Positions 33,906 to 42,757 are shown, counted from the first letter of the stretch. The stretch: 64,000 nucleotides of DNA from CAVPTL01 sp963727235 (GCA_963727235.1 CAVSFZ010000022.1:119390-183389); one strand, 5' to 3'. A program made the numbers and translations. Notes: a model not told the origin generated them from the letters alone.

Positions 33906-34373
33906 CTACCCGTGCGCGCGCGGCAGGATGCGGCATCCACGCCCAGGCCTGAGCACGATGCTCAAAAACTTCGGCCCGCTGGACGGCACCGAGATGGTGC
34001 TGTGGCAGCGGTCGGTCGCAGGGTCGAGGTTGCTGCAGCTGCCGTCGCACGGCCTCTGCCAGCTGGTGATCGTGTAGCGGCCCGGCGCAAGCGGCTTTGA
34101 GTACACCGGCTGCTCGGGGTTCATCACCACGTATTCGGTGGTGTCACTGCCTCCGGTGGCCGCCGCGACCTTGAGGTACGACTGCGACCCTTCGGTGTAC
34201 ATCGGGCCCCCTGGCTGAGTCTGGTACACCACCAGGCGACCCGATCCACTCGCGAGTGGCTTCCCGGGGTGAGCCGCCGGCGACCCCCCTCCGTGAAGGT
34301 GGACGGCGATGCCCGCGGCACACAGTGCCACCGCCGCCCCGGCCGCGAGCCACAGGAATCGACGTCTTCGCAT
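33906..34373 (-). CDS. secreted/anchored hypothetical protein
   Basis: A 155-residue protein with an N-terminal signal-anchor (RRRRFLWLAAGAAVALCAAGIAV). A small extracytoplasmic beta-rich domain has three Cys in the C-terminal part (RPCDGSCSN...DRCHS). No family is recognised. Confidence 0.6.
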   Translation of the reverse strand: MRRRRFLWLAAGAAVALCAAGIAVHLHGGGSPAAHPGKPLASGSGRLVVYQTQPGGPMYTEGSQSYLKVAAATGGSDTTEYVVMNPEQPVYSKPLAPGRYTITSWQRPCDGSCSNLDPATDRCHSTISVPSSGPKFLSIVLRPGRGCRILPRAHG

Positions 34374-34409
34374 GGTGATCAGACGATCCCCGGCGGGAGA
34401 AGGTTCCGC

Positions 34410-35648
34410 CTACCGCTCTGACCGGAACCAGAGCGTGGCCTGGCTCGGCTCGAGCGCGTCTCTCACGACGGTCAGCACCTCCGCGTGAAGCGCGTCCAGG
34501 TCGATCTGCTGGCGCAGTCTGCCGCTGAACGCTTCCAGCGTCAGCGAGGCGTCGTACTTGGCTCGGTAGAAACGGTGGTCGACCGCGCTCTGGATACGGG
34601 ATCGCAGCGGCTGGAACGCGGCGGCCACCGCCAGTGTGGAGACCGTCACCGCCAGCGCCCCGGACTGCCCGGTGAGCGTCTGGAACAGATCACCGACAAC
34701 AAAGATGCCACCCAGGTACACGATCGCGAGCGACCCGATCAGCGTCGTGTAGACCAGCGTCCTTCGGATGATCACGTCGATCTCGTAGAGCCGATAGCGG
34801 AACACCGCGAACCCGATTGAGATCGGAATCAGCGCGAAGCTGAGCAGGGCCAGATCCTGCATCACCAAGAGCCACCCGGGAACCCGATTGTTCGACCCCA
34901 TCGCGACCGACAGCACCTCGGTAACTCCGTAGAGGATCGCCACGATCGCCGCGGAGGCGGCCAGCCACTTCAGCTGCAACCTGTCGGCGCCCCGCGAGGC
35001 GCGGTAGCGTGCGACCAGGCTCGCGGCGGCGCCCAGGATCGCCACCGGCAGGAGAATGATCACGAGATGCCCGACGTCCAGCAGCGTGCCTATGGCACCG
35101 ATGCCGATCGGGTTTACCTCCGTCGGATACGAGCTGTCGGTCATCGGCCCAGGGCTGAACAGGATCACCAGCGACCCCACCCCGATGGTGAACCCCGCCA
35201 CCCATCCGACCCACCGCCAGCGGCGACTGGGCAGATGCCCATCGGGAAAGAGCAGGATCAGGAACGTCCCGATCAGGCCGACGCCGGGCAGCCACAGCAT
35301 CCCGTCGACCGCCGCGGCGTAGCCTGCGATCTCGAGGGAGCCGTTGTGGAACGAGATCGCGTCGGTCGCGTATCCGGACACCACTCCCTCCAGGCCCCAA
35401 ACGAATCCGATCGCGAGCATCAGCCACCCGACGGCGTTCTCCGGCCGGCGAACAGCGATCACCACACCTACCAGCGGGAACGTGAAGGTGGTCAACCCGA
35501 GCCCGAGCGTCGACACCAGCCCGCTGTTGCCCCAGCTGTTTGAGTCGTGGTAATCCCGCGTCACGATGCTGTAGTACACAGCCACCAGATTCAGCAGGAC
35601 GACCAGTCCGAACAGCGCCCACGCCGCAGCCTTCAAGCGAGTGTTCAC
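34410..35648 (-). CDS. membrane sensor module resembling a histidine kinase without its kinase domain
   Basis: A 412-residue protein with about eight to nine TM helices, including the PFPLVGVVIAVRRPENAVGWLMLA and FPDGHLPSRRWRWVGW-like segments common in actinobacterial membrane histidine kinases. A short cytosolic piece follows (VDHRFYRAKYDASLTLEAFSGRLR, then a truncated GAF-like start). No H-box or ATPase domain follows. It may act as a stand-alone sensor or partner. Confidence 0.6.
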   Translation of the reverse strand: MNTRLKAAAWALFGLVVLLNLVAVYYSIVTRDYHDSNSWGNSGLVSTLGLGLTTFTFPLVGVVIAVRRPENAVGWLMLAIGFVWGLEGVVSGYATDAISFHNGSLEIAGYAAAVDGMLWLPGVGLIGTFLILLFPDGHLPSRRWRWVGWVAGFTIGVGSLVILFSPGPMTDSSYPTEVNPIGIGAIGTLLDVGHLVIILLPVAILGAAASLVARYRASRGADRLQLKWLAASAAIVAILYGVTEVLSVAMGSNNRVPGWLLVMQDLALLSFALIPISIGFAVFRYRLYEIDVIIRRTLVYTTLIGSLAIVYLGGIFVVGDLFQTLTGQSGALAVTVSTLAVAAAFQPLRSRIQSAVDHRFYRAKYDASLTLEAFSGRLRQQIDLDALHAEVLTVVRDALEPSQATLWFRSER

Positions 35649-35704
35649 ACCGTCAGTGTCGCAAACTCACGTTCCGGGATCGTTACGACGCGAGCGCATT
35701 CACG

Positions 35705-35995
35705 TTACGCCTGGCCGATGACCTCGCACACATCGACGCTGATAAAGGTCGCAGGCGCGTCGGGCATGTCGCGCAGCGTGCTGAACGTCGCTTCTGCCAC
35801 TCTGGCATTCGCCTCGGTGTCGAACAGCCAGAAGGAATGCTGGATCAGCTCCTCTCCTTCCGGCGTCCTCGCCCAATAGCCTCCGGCCGAGCCCGCCATG
35901 CCCTTGAGCATGGCCACGCCGTGCTCACCGATCATGGCCAGCGTCTGATCCTCGAATCCTGGTTTGATCCTCACCCGTCCGATTACCACGTGCAT
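35705..35995 (-). CDS. ABM-domain protein (antibiotic biosynthesis monooxygenase-like)
   Basis: A 96-residue dimeric alpha+beta barrel protein. The pattern is VVIGRVRIKPGFEDQ..., GSAGGYWARTPEGEELIQHSFWLFDTEANARV, then a final strand. Such proteins are small oxidoreductases or unknown. ATG 35995 is chosen because GAGGAG precedes it at a workable distance; the GTG nine bases upstream would be too close. It is divergent from the GNAT gene. Confidence 0.65.
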   Translation of the reverse strand: MHVVIGRVRIKPGFEDQTLAMIGEHGVAMLKGMAGSAGGYWARTPEGEELIQHSFWLFDTEANARVAEATFSTLRDMPDAPATFISVDVCEVIGQA

Positions 35996-36151
35996 CGAGA
36001 CCACACTCCTCGCCTGCCGCTTCGGTCGTGCCCCATGAGCATACTATGCGACAAATCGCACGTGTGGGCGGGCGGCTGACCGACATTCGAGCCGCCACGC
36101 TAAGGTCTCGTCACGAACGCTGAAGACTTTCTCGCGGCCTATGACCGACAG

Positions 36152-36922
36152 TTGCGCACCGACGCTGAAACGCCGAGTGCCGTCGCTGTGACCCACCTCG
36201 GCCCGCTTCGCTTGGTGAGGTTCGCTGGGGGTCGAGGGTTCGTGACCTATCCACGCCTTGACGGCACCGAGGCTGAGCCTGTCGCGCAGCTCGTGACACC
36301 GGCACTCGATCATTACCGGGACGATCCCGAGATCACCCAGGTTGAGTGGAAGACCCGCGGTCACGATCGCGCCCCTGGACTTCACGAGGCGCTGCTGCGG
36401 AATGGATTCACGCGTCAAGAGCCGGAGGCGATCATGATCGGACGAGCGCAGTTGCTCGACGTCGACGCCCGCCCGCCCGCTGGTGTCACGCTGCGCCAAG
36501 TATGGAAGGAAGATGACGTTCGGGCCATGGCCGCTATGCAGGACATGGTCTTCGACGGCACGATTTCGGATCGGTCGGCCCCGGCGCTTCTGCATCGCCT
36601 GTCACTCGGTGATGGGATGGAATTGTGGGTGGCCGAGGCCGACGGACAGATTGTGAGCGCGGGACGGCTCGAACCCGTCGCAGGCGCCGACTTCGCCGGA
36701 ATCTGGGGTGGAGCCACGTTGGAAGCCTGGCGCGGCCGAGGCATCTACAGAGCACTCACTGCTGCCCGAGCCCGGTCGGCCCTGGCGGCGGGCAAGACAC
36801 TTCTCCACAGCGACTCCACCGAATATTCACGACCCATCCTCGAGCGATCCGGCTTCCTCAAAGTCTCCACCACCACGCCGTACCGCTGGCGTCGCCTCGC
36901 GAGGCAAGACTCACCTGGTTGA
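36152..36922 (+). CDS. GNAT-family acetyltransferase
   Basis: A protein of about 256 residues. The C-terminal half is a GNAT fold (LWVAEADGQIVSAGRLEPV, then the acetyl-CoA loop GATLEAWRGRGIYRALTAA with R-x-x-G-x-G/A). The N-terminal half is an additional domain frequent in actinobacterial two-domain GNATs. The listed start is TTG 36152, but the same frame upstream (NAEDFLAAYDRQL) looks like a normal N-terminus, and the position where a GTG start would be expected (36110-36112) is GTC. It ends 12 bp before attL of the element. Confidence 0.75.
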   Translation: MRTDAETPSAVAVTHLGPLRLVRFAGGRGFVTYPRLDGTEAEPVAQLVTPALDHYRDDPEITQVEWKTRGHDRAPGLHEALLRNGFTRQEPEAIMIGRAQLLDVDARPPAGVTLRQVWKEDDVRAMAAMQDMVFDGTISDRSAPALLHRLSLGDGMELWVAEADGQIVSAGRLEPVAGADFAGIWGGATLEAWRGRGIYRALTAARARSALAAGKTLLHSDSTEYSRPILERSGFLKVSTTTPYRWRRLARQDSPG

Positions 36923-36934
36923 GCCAGATTCCGT

Positions 36935-36981
36935 TAGTCGGGGCGGCAGGATTTGAACCTGCGACCGCCCGGCCCCCAGCC
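36935..36981. repeat. attL: 47-bp copy of tRNA-Pro 3' half
   Basis: Identical to 51635-51681, from AGTCGGGGCGGCAGG through the T-arm and anticodon stem to CCCCCAGCCG. After 36981 the sequence leaves the tRNA. Similarity also extends outward: TGGTTGAGCCA occurs 20 bp before the repeat at both ends (36915 and 51615). Confidence 0.93.
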
Positions 36982-37001
36982 GCACCTAGAGCCAACTTGG
37001 A

Positions 37002-37012
37002 GTGGCTCAACC
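37002..37012 (-). other. inverted TGGTTGAGCCA site inside the left end
   Basis: TGGCTCAACCA here is the exact reverse complement of the 11-mer flanking both att repeats. A 9-bp partial copy (GCTCAACCA) follows at 37024-37032. These are candidate integrase or excisionase binding sites. Confidence 0.4.
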
Positions 37013-37087
37013 ACGCCCATTCCGCTCAACCATGGGAATCTCGCTTGCATTTGGTGAGCGTCATTTGCGGTGATTCGTGGAGGTCAA

Positions 37088-37105
37088 GGGACACCCGAGG
37101 GACGC
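37088..37105 (+). other. candidate integrase arm site, left
   Basis: GGGACACCCGAGGGACGC matches GGGACGCCCGAGGGACGC near the right end (51546-51563) at 17 of 18 positions, same orientation, each within about 110 bp of its att repeat. This is the layout expected for arm-type sites of a tyrosine integrase. Confidence 0.5.
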
Positions 37106-37123
37106 GCACGTTCCCGATGCCGG

Positions 37124-38173
37124 TCAGGCATGCGCCGGCACGTGGAGCCAGCCTTCGTCCCGCAACCGCTGCCACGCCCGGCTGACGTGGTCCGGGCCGA
37201 ACAGTTGTCCCTTGCGGGAGTTCCACGCCGTCACCAACGACGCGGCGAACTCAGGGTCATCGACGGCGTCCGGGAACTCTACGGTCACCCAATGGGTAGT
37301 CGCGAGCAACTCCAAACCGTACGGCGTTTCGAAGCCGCGGATCAAATCCGCCACCCGTGTGAATCGCTCAAGCGTTCCCGGAGAGTGCTCCAGAAATGTC
37401 TCAGCCTCGGCTTCCGCACCAGGAAGCAGGCGGATCGTCTCCACGCGTGAGCCATCCCCATAACCCACTACAAAGTGGCCTTCGATACGCTCAAGCGCGT
37501 GGTTAGTAGCGTCAGCGTACGGCCCGTAGGGAGCGCGAACAAAATCCAGTTTGAGCGGCTCGCCTGCCTCCTGAAGGAAGTAGAGCAGCTTCTGGATCTC
37601 TAGCTTCCCCGCCCCGTCCCCGGGTTCGCTGTAACGGGCGATCAGACCCAACAGAGCTGCGCGGCCGGCGGTCATGCTTGGCCGCGGTGTCCGAACAAGC
37701 TGCTCTGAGGCGGGCGGAGCCCCCTCCGGCGGGTAGACGAGGACACGAACGTTCTCCAGCCCCCCGAGGGCGTCGAGGATCAATGGCTCCACATCCCGCC
37801 AATCCAATCCTCCGTTCCCGCATCCCAATGGCGGGACAGCGATGGAACGGATCCCCAGTTCGACGATGACTCTCCGGAGGTCCGCAAGTCCGGCCTCAAT
37901 ATCGCTCAGGCGAGACTTTGCGCGCCAGTGGCCCTTCGTGGGGAAGTTGACGATTATCCGCCGCTTTCCGCTCGCATGCGATTCGTGCACGAACATCTTC
38001 CCGAGCTGAACTTCATCTCGGTTACAAGCGTTCCGGTAGGCCCGAAAGTTGTCCGGGAAGGCGCGCTTAAACTGGAGGGCAACACCTTTCCCCATGATGC
38101 CTTTGGTGTTCACCGTATTCACCAGAGCCTCGACATCGGCGATGAGCAGATCCCCGTGAGCCCGCGACACCAT
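37124..38173 (-). CDS. darG: DarG: macro-domain antitoxin (DNA ADP-ribosyl glycohydrolase)
   Basis: A 349-residue protein. The N-terminal macro domain (GDLLIADVEALVNTVNTKG, IMGKGVALQFKRAFPDN, VPPLGCGNGGLDW; residues 7-160) removes ADP-ribose from DNA. The C-terminal domain (about 170-349: LEIQKLLYFLQEAGEPLKLDFVRAPYGPYA..., then a helical part) matches the DarT-neutralising half of DarG. The ATG at 38173 is 3 bp after the restored darT stop, so the antitoxin is translated in step with the toxin. It appears intact, while the toxin is frameshifted. It is at the integrase-proximal end of the element. Confidence 0.88.
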   Translation of the reverse strand: MVSRAHGDLLIADVEALVNTVNTKGIMGKGVALQFKRAFPDNFRAYRNACNRDEVQLGKMFVHESHASGKRRIIVNFPTKGHWRAKSRLSDIEAGLADLRRVIVELGIRSIAVPPLGCGNGGLDWRDVEPLILDALGGLENVRVLVYPPEGAPPASEQLVRTPRPSMTAGRAALLGLIARYSEPGDGAGKLEIQKLLYFLQEAGEPLKLDFVRAPYGPYADATNHALERIEGHFVVGYGDGSRVETIRLLPGAEAEAETFLEHSPGTLERFTRVADLIRGFETPYGLELLATTHWVTVEFPDAVDDPEFAASLVTAWNSRKGQLFGPDHVSRAWQRLRDEGWLHVPAHA

Positions 38174-38176
38174 GGT

Positions 38177-38861
38177 CTAGTAGTACCAGCCCGCTCGGAC
38201 GTTTACAGGCAGCGATCGACCATGCGCAGCCAACTCAGCCTGAACCCCGGTGCGGGTTCCACGAGTCATGGCGGTGATGCTGGTGACGTGGTCGAACGGC
38301 AAGCCACCGTGGACAAGGAACTCGGCACACCGCCGCCGCTGCCGGTCGGGATCGTCGGGCGGTGTTGTTCCACATGTTCTTGGTCATCAGTTCCCAGTCA
38401 ACCATCCTGTCGAGGTCGTCTACGTCCGCGCTAAACACGGTAAGCCCCTCGGTCGCGGCGTTGCCGTCCGTGAAAACGTACCCTAGACCCGCCGCCACGA
38501 CGGTTTCCGTCGACGACTCCAAGTAAACGACGGGCTGCTGTCCCTGATCGTAGCCCTCGACGCTGCCCTTCGAGATCACGTAGAGCATCGGCGCTTTCCT
38601 GCAAAAATAGAAGGGAGCGTAGTCACCGACCCGGCCACCTGGACCACATCCAACCGCAATGTCTAAGCGCCGTTCCTTGATGTGGCTGTGACCGATGACA
38701 ATCGGTGCAAGTCCCTGCTGGCGGACCGTGCTGTCGGCGGAGATATCTCCACCGGCGAGCATCGCGGACAGGTTGTCGATGTGCGTGATGTGGTAGATCG
38801 GGGGCAGGCAATGATTGTCCCATACCCCCGATCTAACACTCGCCCACGATTCTGCGAACAC
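38177..38861 (-). pseudogene. darT: DarT: DNA ADP-ribosyltransferase toxin, frameshifted
   Basis: The frame starts near GTG 38861 and reads IYHITHIDNLSAML..., IGHSHIKERRLDIAV, GDYAPFYFCRKAPMLYVI, GLGYVFTDGNA and DLDRMVDWELMTKNMW, the NAD-binding core of DarT (DUF4433). At a CCC run (38357-38359) it shifts. In the other frame the protein continues as DDPDRQRRRCAEFLVHGGLP...VRAGWYY and stops at 38177. The expected catalytic Glu (in AEFLV) lies beyond the shift, so the toxin as written lacks it. DarT modifies thymidine in single-stranded DNA and aborts phage growth. Its start overlaps the integrase end by about 29 bp. Confidence 0.82.
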
Positions 38862-39949
38862 CGAATTGGGAGTAGTCGAATGAATCGAGCAGGCCGAGCG
38901 CGAACTCCTCAGAATCGGCCGAGGAGTGCCGGTAGATCTCTGTGATGCGGCTGTCTGAATGGCCGACCCAGTCCCCCACCTTGGCGAGCGGGACGCCGGC
39001 CGCGGCGCAGTACGTCACGAAGGTGTGTCGGAGGTCGTGGAATCGGATCCGCCGCAGTCCGGCGCGCTTGACGGCGGGTAGGTAGACGCGGTTCACAAAG
39101 TTGTTCGCGTCGGCCGGGCCACCCGTCTCTGAGGAAAACAGGAGACCTCGGTCGTTCCGTTTCCAGCCAGCGTGGTGCTGCTCAAGAATCTCGCGGAGGA
39201 CCGGGCGCATCGGGACGAGTCGCTGGCCGCGATCGCTCTTGGGAGTTGAGAAGAGTTCTGTGACGCCGGCGATCCTTGCCTTCCCGGCGCGTTGCAGATT
39301 CCGACGTACGGCGATTCGGTTGTGCGCCCAGCCGATGTCGTCCCAGGTGAGTGCGAGGATCTCGCCTTGGCGGAGGCCGGCGTATACGGCGAGACCAATC
39401 GCTGCGCGCCACTCCTTCGGGGTGCGCGAGACGAGCAGGTGAGCCTCGTCGATCTCGTACCACTCGGCTGGTTTCGAGGTCACCTTGACGCGGCGGATCC
39501 CAGCCTCGGGCGCGTTCATAGTGCAACCGTCCTCGCCAGCCTGGTTCAGCATCAAACGGAGCGGAACGAGGGCGTTGTTGATCGTCTTGGGCTTGAGTTT
39601 GGCCTCCCCCACTTTCATGGTCACGAATGCGCGACAGTCTGATCGGGTCATCTCGTCGAGGCGAAGCCCTTCGAAGAACGGGACGAGGTGGCGGTTGATC
39701 GAGTTCGAGTAGTCGGCGTAGGTGCTCGGCTTCAGCGCGCCGGCGACGGCGAGGGCTTTCTGCTCAGCGAGCCACCGCTCGGCGTAGGTGTCGAAGAGGA
39801 CGCCCCGTTTCATCGCGACCTCTCCCCTATCAGCAGCTCCGGAGAGTTCTTGAAGCCGTTTCTCTGCGGCTCGCCGGCTGATGCCTTCGGGTTGAAGTTC
39901 CCACCTGGGGTTCGGTCTCGCCGCGCACCCAGTAGCGCACGCCGAATCG
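38833..39949 (-). pseudogene. tyrosine site-specific integrase, 5' end disrupted
   Basis: The catalytic core is complete: AGLRQGEILALTW (first Arg), HDLRHTFVTYC (HxxR) and GDWVGHSDSRITEIYRHSS (His and the nucleophilic Tyr). The core-binding domain precedes it (STYADYSNSINRHLVPFFEGLRLDEM). Toward the N-terminus the frame changes at a GGGG run (39907-39910): RFGVRYWVRGETE in one frame joins PRWELQPEGISRRAAEKRLQEL in the other, an AP2-like arm-binding domain. An IS3 element at 39955 separates these codons from any upstream start. It probably drove integration at tRNA-Pro. Confidence 0.85.
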
Positions 39950-40021
39950 TGTGGTTGAGGCGTCTCGGGTTTGACGGAGACTTCGAGGCCAGGTATTTGA
40001 TCTGGCGGGAGGAGGTTCGTC

Positions 40022-40324
40022 ATGCCGAGAGCGAGGAAGTATCCGGTGGAGTTGTCGGATCGGGCGGCGCGGGTGGTGTTCGAGTCGGGGCGTCCGATCA
40101 CGCATGTTGCTGCTGATCTGGGGTTGCCGTCTGAGACGTTGCGGAAGTATGTGCGGCAGGTGGAGGCTGATGAGGGGCGGCGGCCGGATCTGCCCACAGC
40201 TGAGGAGCGTGAGGAGATCAAGCGGCTGCGGCAAGAGAATTTCGAGTTGCGCAGGGCGAATGAGATCTTGAAGGCTGCTTCGGTGTTTTTCGCGGGCGAG
40301 CTCGATCCACACCGTCCGAAGTGA
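40022..40324 (+). CDS. IS3-family transposase OrfA
   Basis: A 100-residue DNA-binding subunit with an N-terminal helix-turn-helix (YPVELSDRAARVVFESG, ITHVAADLGLPSETLRKYVRQ) and a leucine-zipper-like helix (EEREEIKRLRQENFELRRAN) for multimerisation. ATG 40022 is preceded by GGGAGGAGG. The end overlaps OrfB by 4 bp. Confidence 0.92.
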   Translation: MPRARKYPVELSDRAARVVFESGRPITHVAADLGLPSETLRKYVRQVEADEGRRPDLPTAEEREEIKRLRQENFELRRANEILKAASVFFAGELDPHRPK

Positions 40325-41187
40325 GCGCGTTTATCGACGCGTATCGTGGTCGCTTCGGGGTCGAGCCGATCTGCACAGTCTTGGGCGTGTCGGCGTCTGC
40401 CTACTATCACCGTGCCAGCGGTCATCGCTCGACCAGGTCGGTGGAGGACGAGCGGCTGGTGGCACGGATCCGTGAGTTGCACGCGGCCAACTACTACGCG
40501 TACGGCTCTCGGCGGATGTGGAAAGCGCTGCTGCGAGAGGGCGAACAGGTCGGCCGGGGGCGGGTCGAGCGGCTGATGCGACAGCACGGCATCCAGGGCG
40601 CGAAACGGCGCGGCAAGCCGTGGCGCACGACGATCCCAGGTGCCTTGCCCAAGCGCCACCCCGACTTGGTCAACCGCGATTTCACTACCACGGGCCGAAA
40701 CCGGCTGTGGGTCGCTGATTTCACCTACCTGCGCTGCTGGGAGGGCGTCGTCTTCTTCGCGTTTGTGATCGACGCCTACGACCGCCAGGTACTCGGCTGG
40801 CAGTTTGCACCACACATGCGCACCACCCTGGTGCTCGACGCGTTACAGATGGCGCTTAGCATGACCGAGCGGGTCGAGCAGGTCGAGCTTGTCCACCACA
40901 GCGACGCCGGCAGCCAGTACACCTCGTTTGACTACAACCAGACCCTCGACGACCACCACGTGCTCGGCTCGATCGGATCGGTCGGCGACGCCTACGATAA
41001 CGCGCTTGCCGAAAGCTTCGTGGACACCTTCAAGACCGAACTGATCCGCGACCGCATATGGCGCAGCCGCTCCCAGCTCGAACTCGCCATCGTCGAATAC
41101 GTCGCCTGGTACAACACCCACCGCTTACACAGCGCGCTCGGCGACGTGCCACCCAGCGAATACCACCAGCTCACACCACGACGCTAG
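40321..41187 (+). CDS. IS3-family transposase OrfB (DDE integrase)
   Basis: A 288-residue catalytic subunit. An HTH_21-type N-terminal part (YYAYGSRRMWKALLREG, VGRGRVERLMRQHGI) precedes the rve domain with the complete DDE triad: Asp in LWVADFTYL, Asp in VHHSDAGSQY and Glu in DNALAESFVDTFKTELI. It starts at GTG 40321 overlapping OrfA, so translation is coupled or the product is a frameshift fusion. It appears intact and potentially active. Confidence 0.93.
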   Translation: MSAFIDAYRGRFGVEPICTVLGVSASAYYHRASGHRSTRSVEDERLVARIRELHAANYYAYGSRRMWKALLREGEQVGRGRVERLMRQHGIQGAKRRGKPWRTTIPGALPKRHPDLVNRDFTTTGRNRLWVADFTYLRCWEGVVFFAFVIDAYDRQVLGWQFAPHMRTTLVLDALQMALSMTERVEQVELVHHSDAGSQYTSFDYNQTLDDHHVLGSIGSVGDAYDNALAESFVDTFKTELIRDRIWRSRSQLELAIVEYVAWYNTHRLHSALGDVPPSEYHQLTPRR

Positions 41188-41386
41188 GGTCACACACAAA
41201 GACCAGACCGGAAAACAGGAAACCAATCAACACGGTCCCCGTCAAACCCGGGACGCCTCATGTGGGTTTCTGGCGAGTCTGGGGTTTCGGGGTTTTCGGT
41301 GGTTTTGAGGTTTCTGACCTCTTCCGGACTTGTGGTTTTGGTGTAGGTGGTTGGGACGGTGTGGGTGCGGCCGGCGGTTCCGCTGT

Positions 41387-42757
41387 CTACGAGGCGGTCG
41401 AGGCGGTAACGGGCTTTCTCGATTTGGGCTTCGGTGGGGGTTTTGTGGCGTCGAAGAGGATGCTCGCGGCGTGTTTGGCGGTTACGCCCTGGGGGGCGTT
41501 TTGGAGAATCGTTGCGAGAGTGTGTTGGTCTCGGACACTGGTTCGGCCGGTGTAGTGGTCGTGGACGATGCGGAATGGACCGACCTCGTCGCTGGGTTGT
41601 TCGAGATGACTCAAGCCGACAATGGGATCGCAGGGTTCGCCCCAGAGCTGCAGGACACTTCCGCACCCGGAGGTGATCCAGGTGGAGCCGTAACCGTCTG
41701 CGAGGCTCCGCGGCTGAGGTGCCCCGGGCTGGCCTTTGCGTTGGTGGTGGAGCACCAGGACCTCGATGCCGGCCGCGAGGCAGCGTTGGAGGGCCGCGTT
41801 TACACGGCTGCCGGATTCGTCGGAGGCGAGGTCGAGCGCCACGTCCTTGAGTGAGTCAATGATGATCGTGCCGCAGCCCTCATGGCGGGCGAGTTCGACG
41901 AGGATGCCGGTGTCACTCGTGATCGCTCGTTCGAGCGGCCCTTGCCATACGACCAGCTTCTCGGTCAGGAGTGCGCGGTCAGCTTCTGAAACCATTCGCC
42001 TGAGGCTGCGCCGCGCTTGGGCAGGGCGATCAGCGGCGATGTAGAGCACTCGCCTGGGTTCTGGCTTTATTGGCATCCCGAGGACCGTTTTGATGAGCCC
42101 GCAACGGGCGAGCGCGAGCTGCTGCGCTAGCGTCGTCTTCCCCACGCCTTGCGGGCCCACAATCATCAGGGCTTCGCCCTCAGGCCACACGACCTGATCG
42201 CCGCTCCCCCAGATCGGCCCGACGGTTGTGGAGCTGTCGAATACGAACGCCGCGCCGTCGATCGCCACTTGCCGCGGAGGTGTGGTGGTTGCGGCTTCGA
42301 GGTCGCGCAGCGCCGCGGAGATCCTAGCGATTTCTTTGGGGTGGAACCCGTTGTGCGCCGCGGCGTGGAGATCTTGGGCGAGTGCCCTGGCGTGGCGGCG
42401 CTGTTGCTGTTCCAAGACGATCCGTGCGTGTGCTGGCGATGACGTTACCGCCGCGACCATCTGGCTGGCGGTGATGACCGCGCCCGCGCCGCCGATCTCG
42501 TCAAGATCACCAGTCCGGCGAAGCGCGGCGGCGACAGTAACAGTATCGATGGGCTCGCCGGCGGCGGCGACGGTCTCAGCGGCGCGCCAGATCGCCCTGT
42601 TCCGACCGGCATAGAACGACTCTTGCGAGATGCCCATCCCGCGAAGCCGGTCGAACCACTGCGCTCCTCCCACCAACACCGCGCCGACCACGCTCGCCTC
42701 CGCGTCAAGGTCTTGTGGCGGGAGTAGGGCATCGTGAAACGGGCCAGGCGTGGTCAT
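41387..42757 (-). CDS. replicative helicase-like protein (DnaB-N plus RecA-type ATPase), C-terminus frameshifted
   Basis: About 456 residues. A DnaB N-terminal-like domain (PPQDLDAEASVVGAVLVGG, AIWRAAETVAAAGEPID, residues about 12-110) is followed by a RepA/RecA-type ATPase: Walker A MIVGPQGVGKTTLAQ, Walker B GTIIIDSLKDVAL and a sensor LVLHHQRKGQP. The frame ends in a low-complexity PPPKPKSRKPV tail. A single-base change at the AAAACCCCC run (41436-41444) would instead give a natural helical tail (TEAQIEKARYRLDRLVDSGT) that runs into the IS element. It is probably the element's replication initiator/helicase. Confidence 0.75.
   Translation of the reverse strand: MTTPGPFHDALLPPQDLDAEASVVGAVLVGGAQWFDRLRGMGISQESFYAGRNRAIWRAAETVAAAGEPIDTVTVAAALRRTGDLDEIGGAGAVITASQMVAAVTSSPAHARIVLEQQQRRHARALAQDLHAAAHNGFHPKEIARISAALRDLEAATTTPPRQVAIDGAAFVFDSSTTVGPIWGSGDQVVWPEGEALMIVGPQGVGKTTLAQQLALARCGLIKTVLGMPIKPEPRRVLYIAADRPAQARRSLRRMVSEADRALLTEKLVVWQGPLERAITSDTGILVELARHEGCGTIIIDSLKDVALDLASDESGSRVNAALQRCLAAGIEVLVLHHQRKGQPGAPQPRSLADGYGSTWITSGCGSVLQLWGEPCDPIVGLSHLEQPSDEVGPFRIVHDHYTGRTSVRDQHTLATILQNAPQGVTAKHAASILFDATKPPPKPKSRKPVTASTAS

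Larger units (their letters stand above)
39955..41260 (+). mobile_element. IS3-family insertion sequence, complete
   Basis: An element of about 1.3 kb with two overlapping reading frames. Terminal inverted repeats at 39956-39981 and 41235-41260 match at 24 of 26 positions (TGAGGCGTCTCGGGTTTGAC... against TGAGGCGTCCCGGGTTTGAC...). TGTGG occurs directly outside both ends (39950-39954 and 41261-41265), a likely 5-bp target duplication. It is inserted where the helicase gene ran into the integrase gene. Confidence 0.88.

Noticed and set aside
36935..36981. Second functional tRNA-Pro gene
   Set aside because: Only the 3' half is present; the 5' acceptor strand and D-arm are missing.
39955..40815. 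660-residue integrase with a long unique N-terminal half
   Set aside because: The first half is antisense to the IS3 transposase genes; only the part from about 39949 down is integrase.
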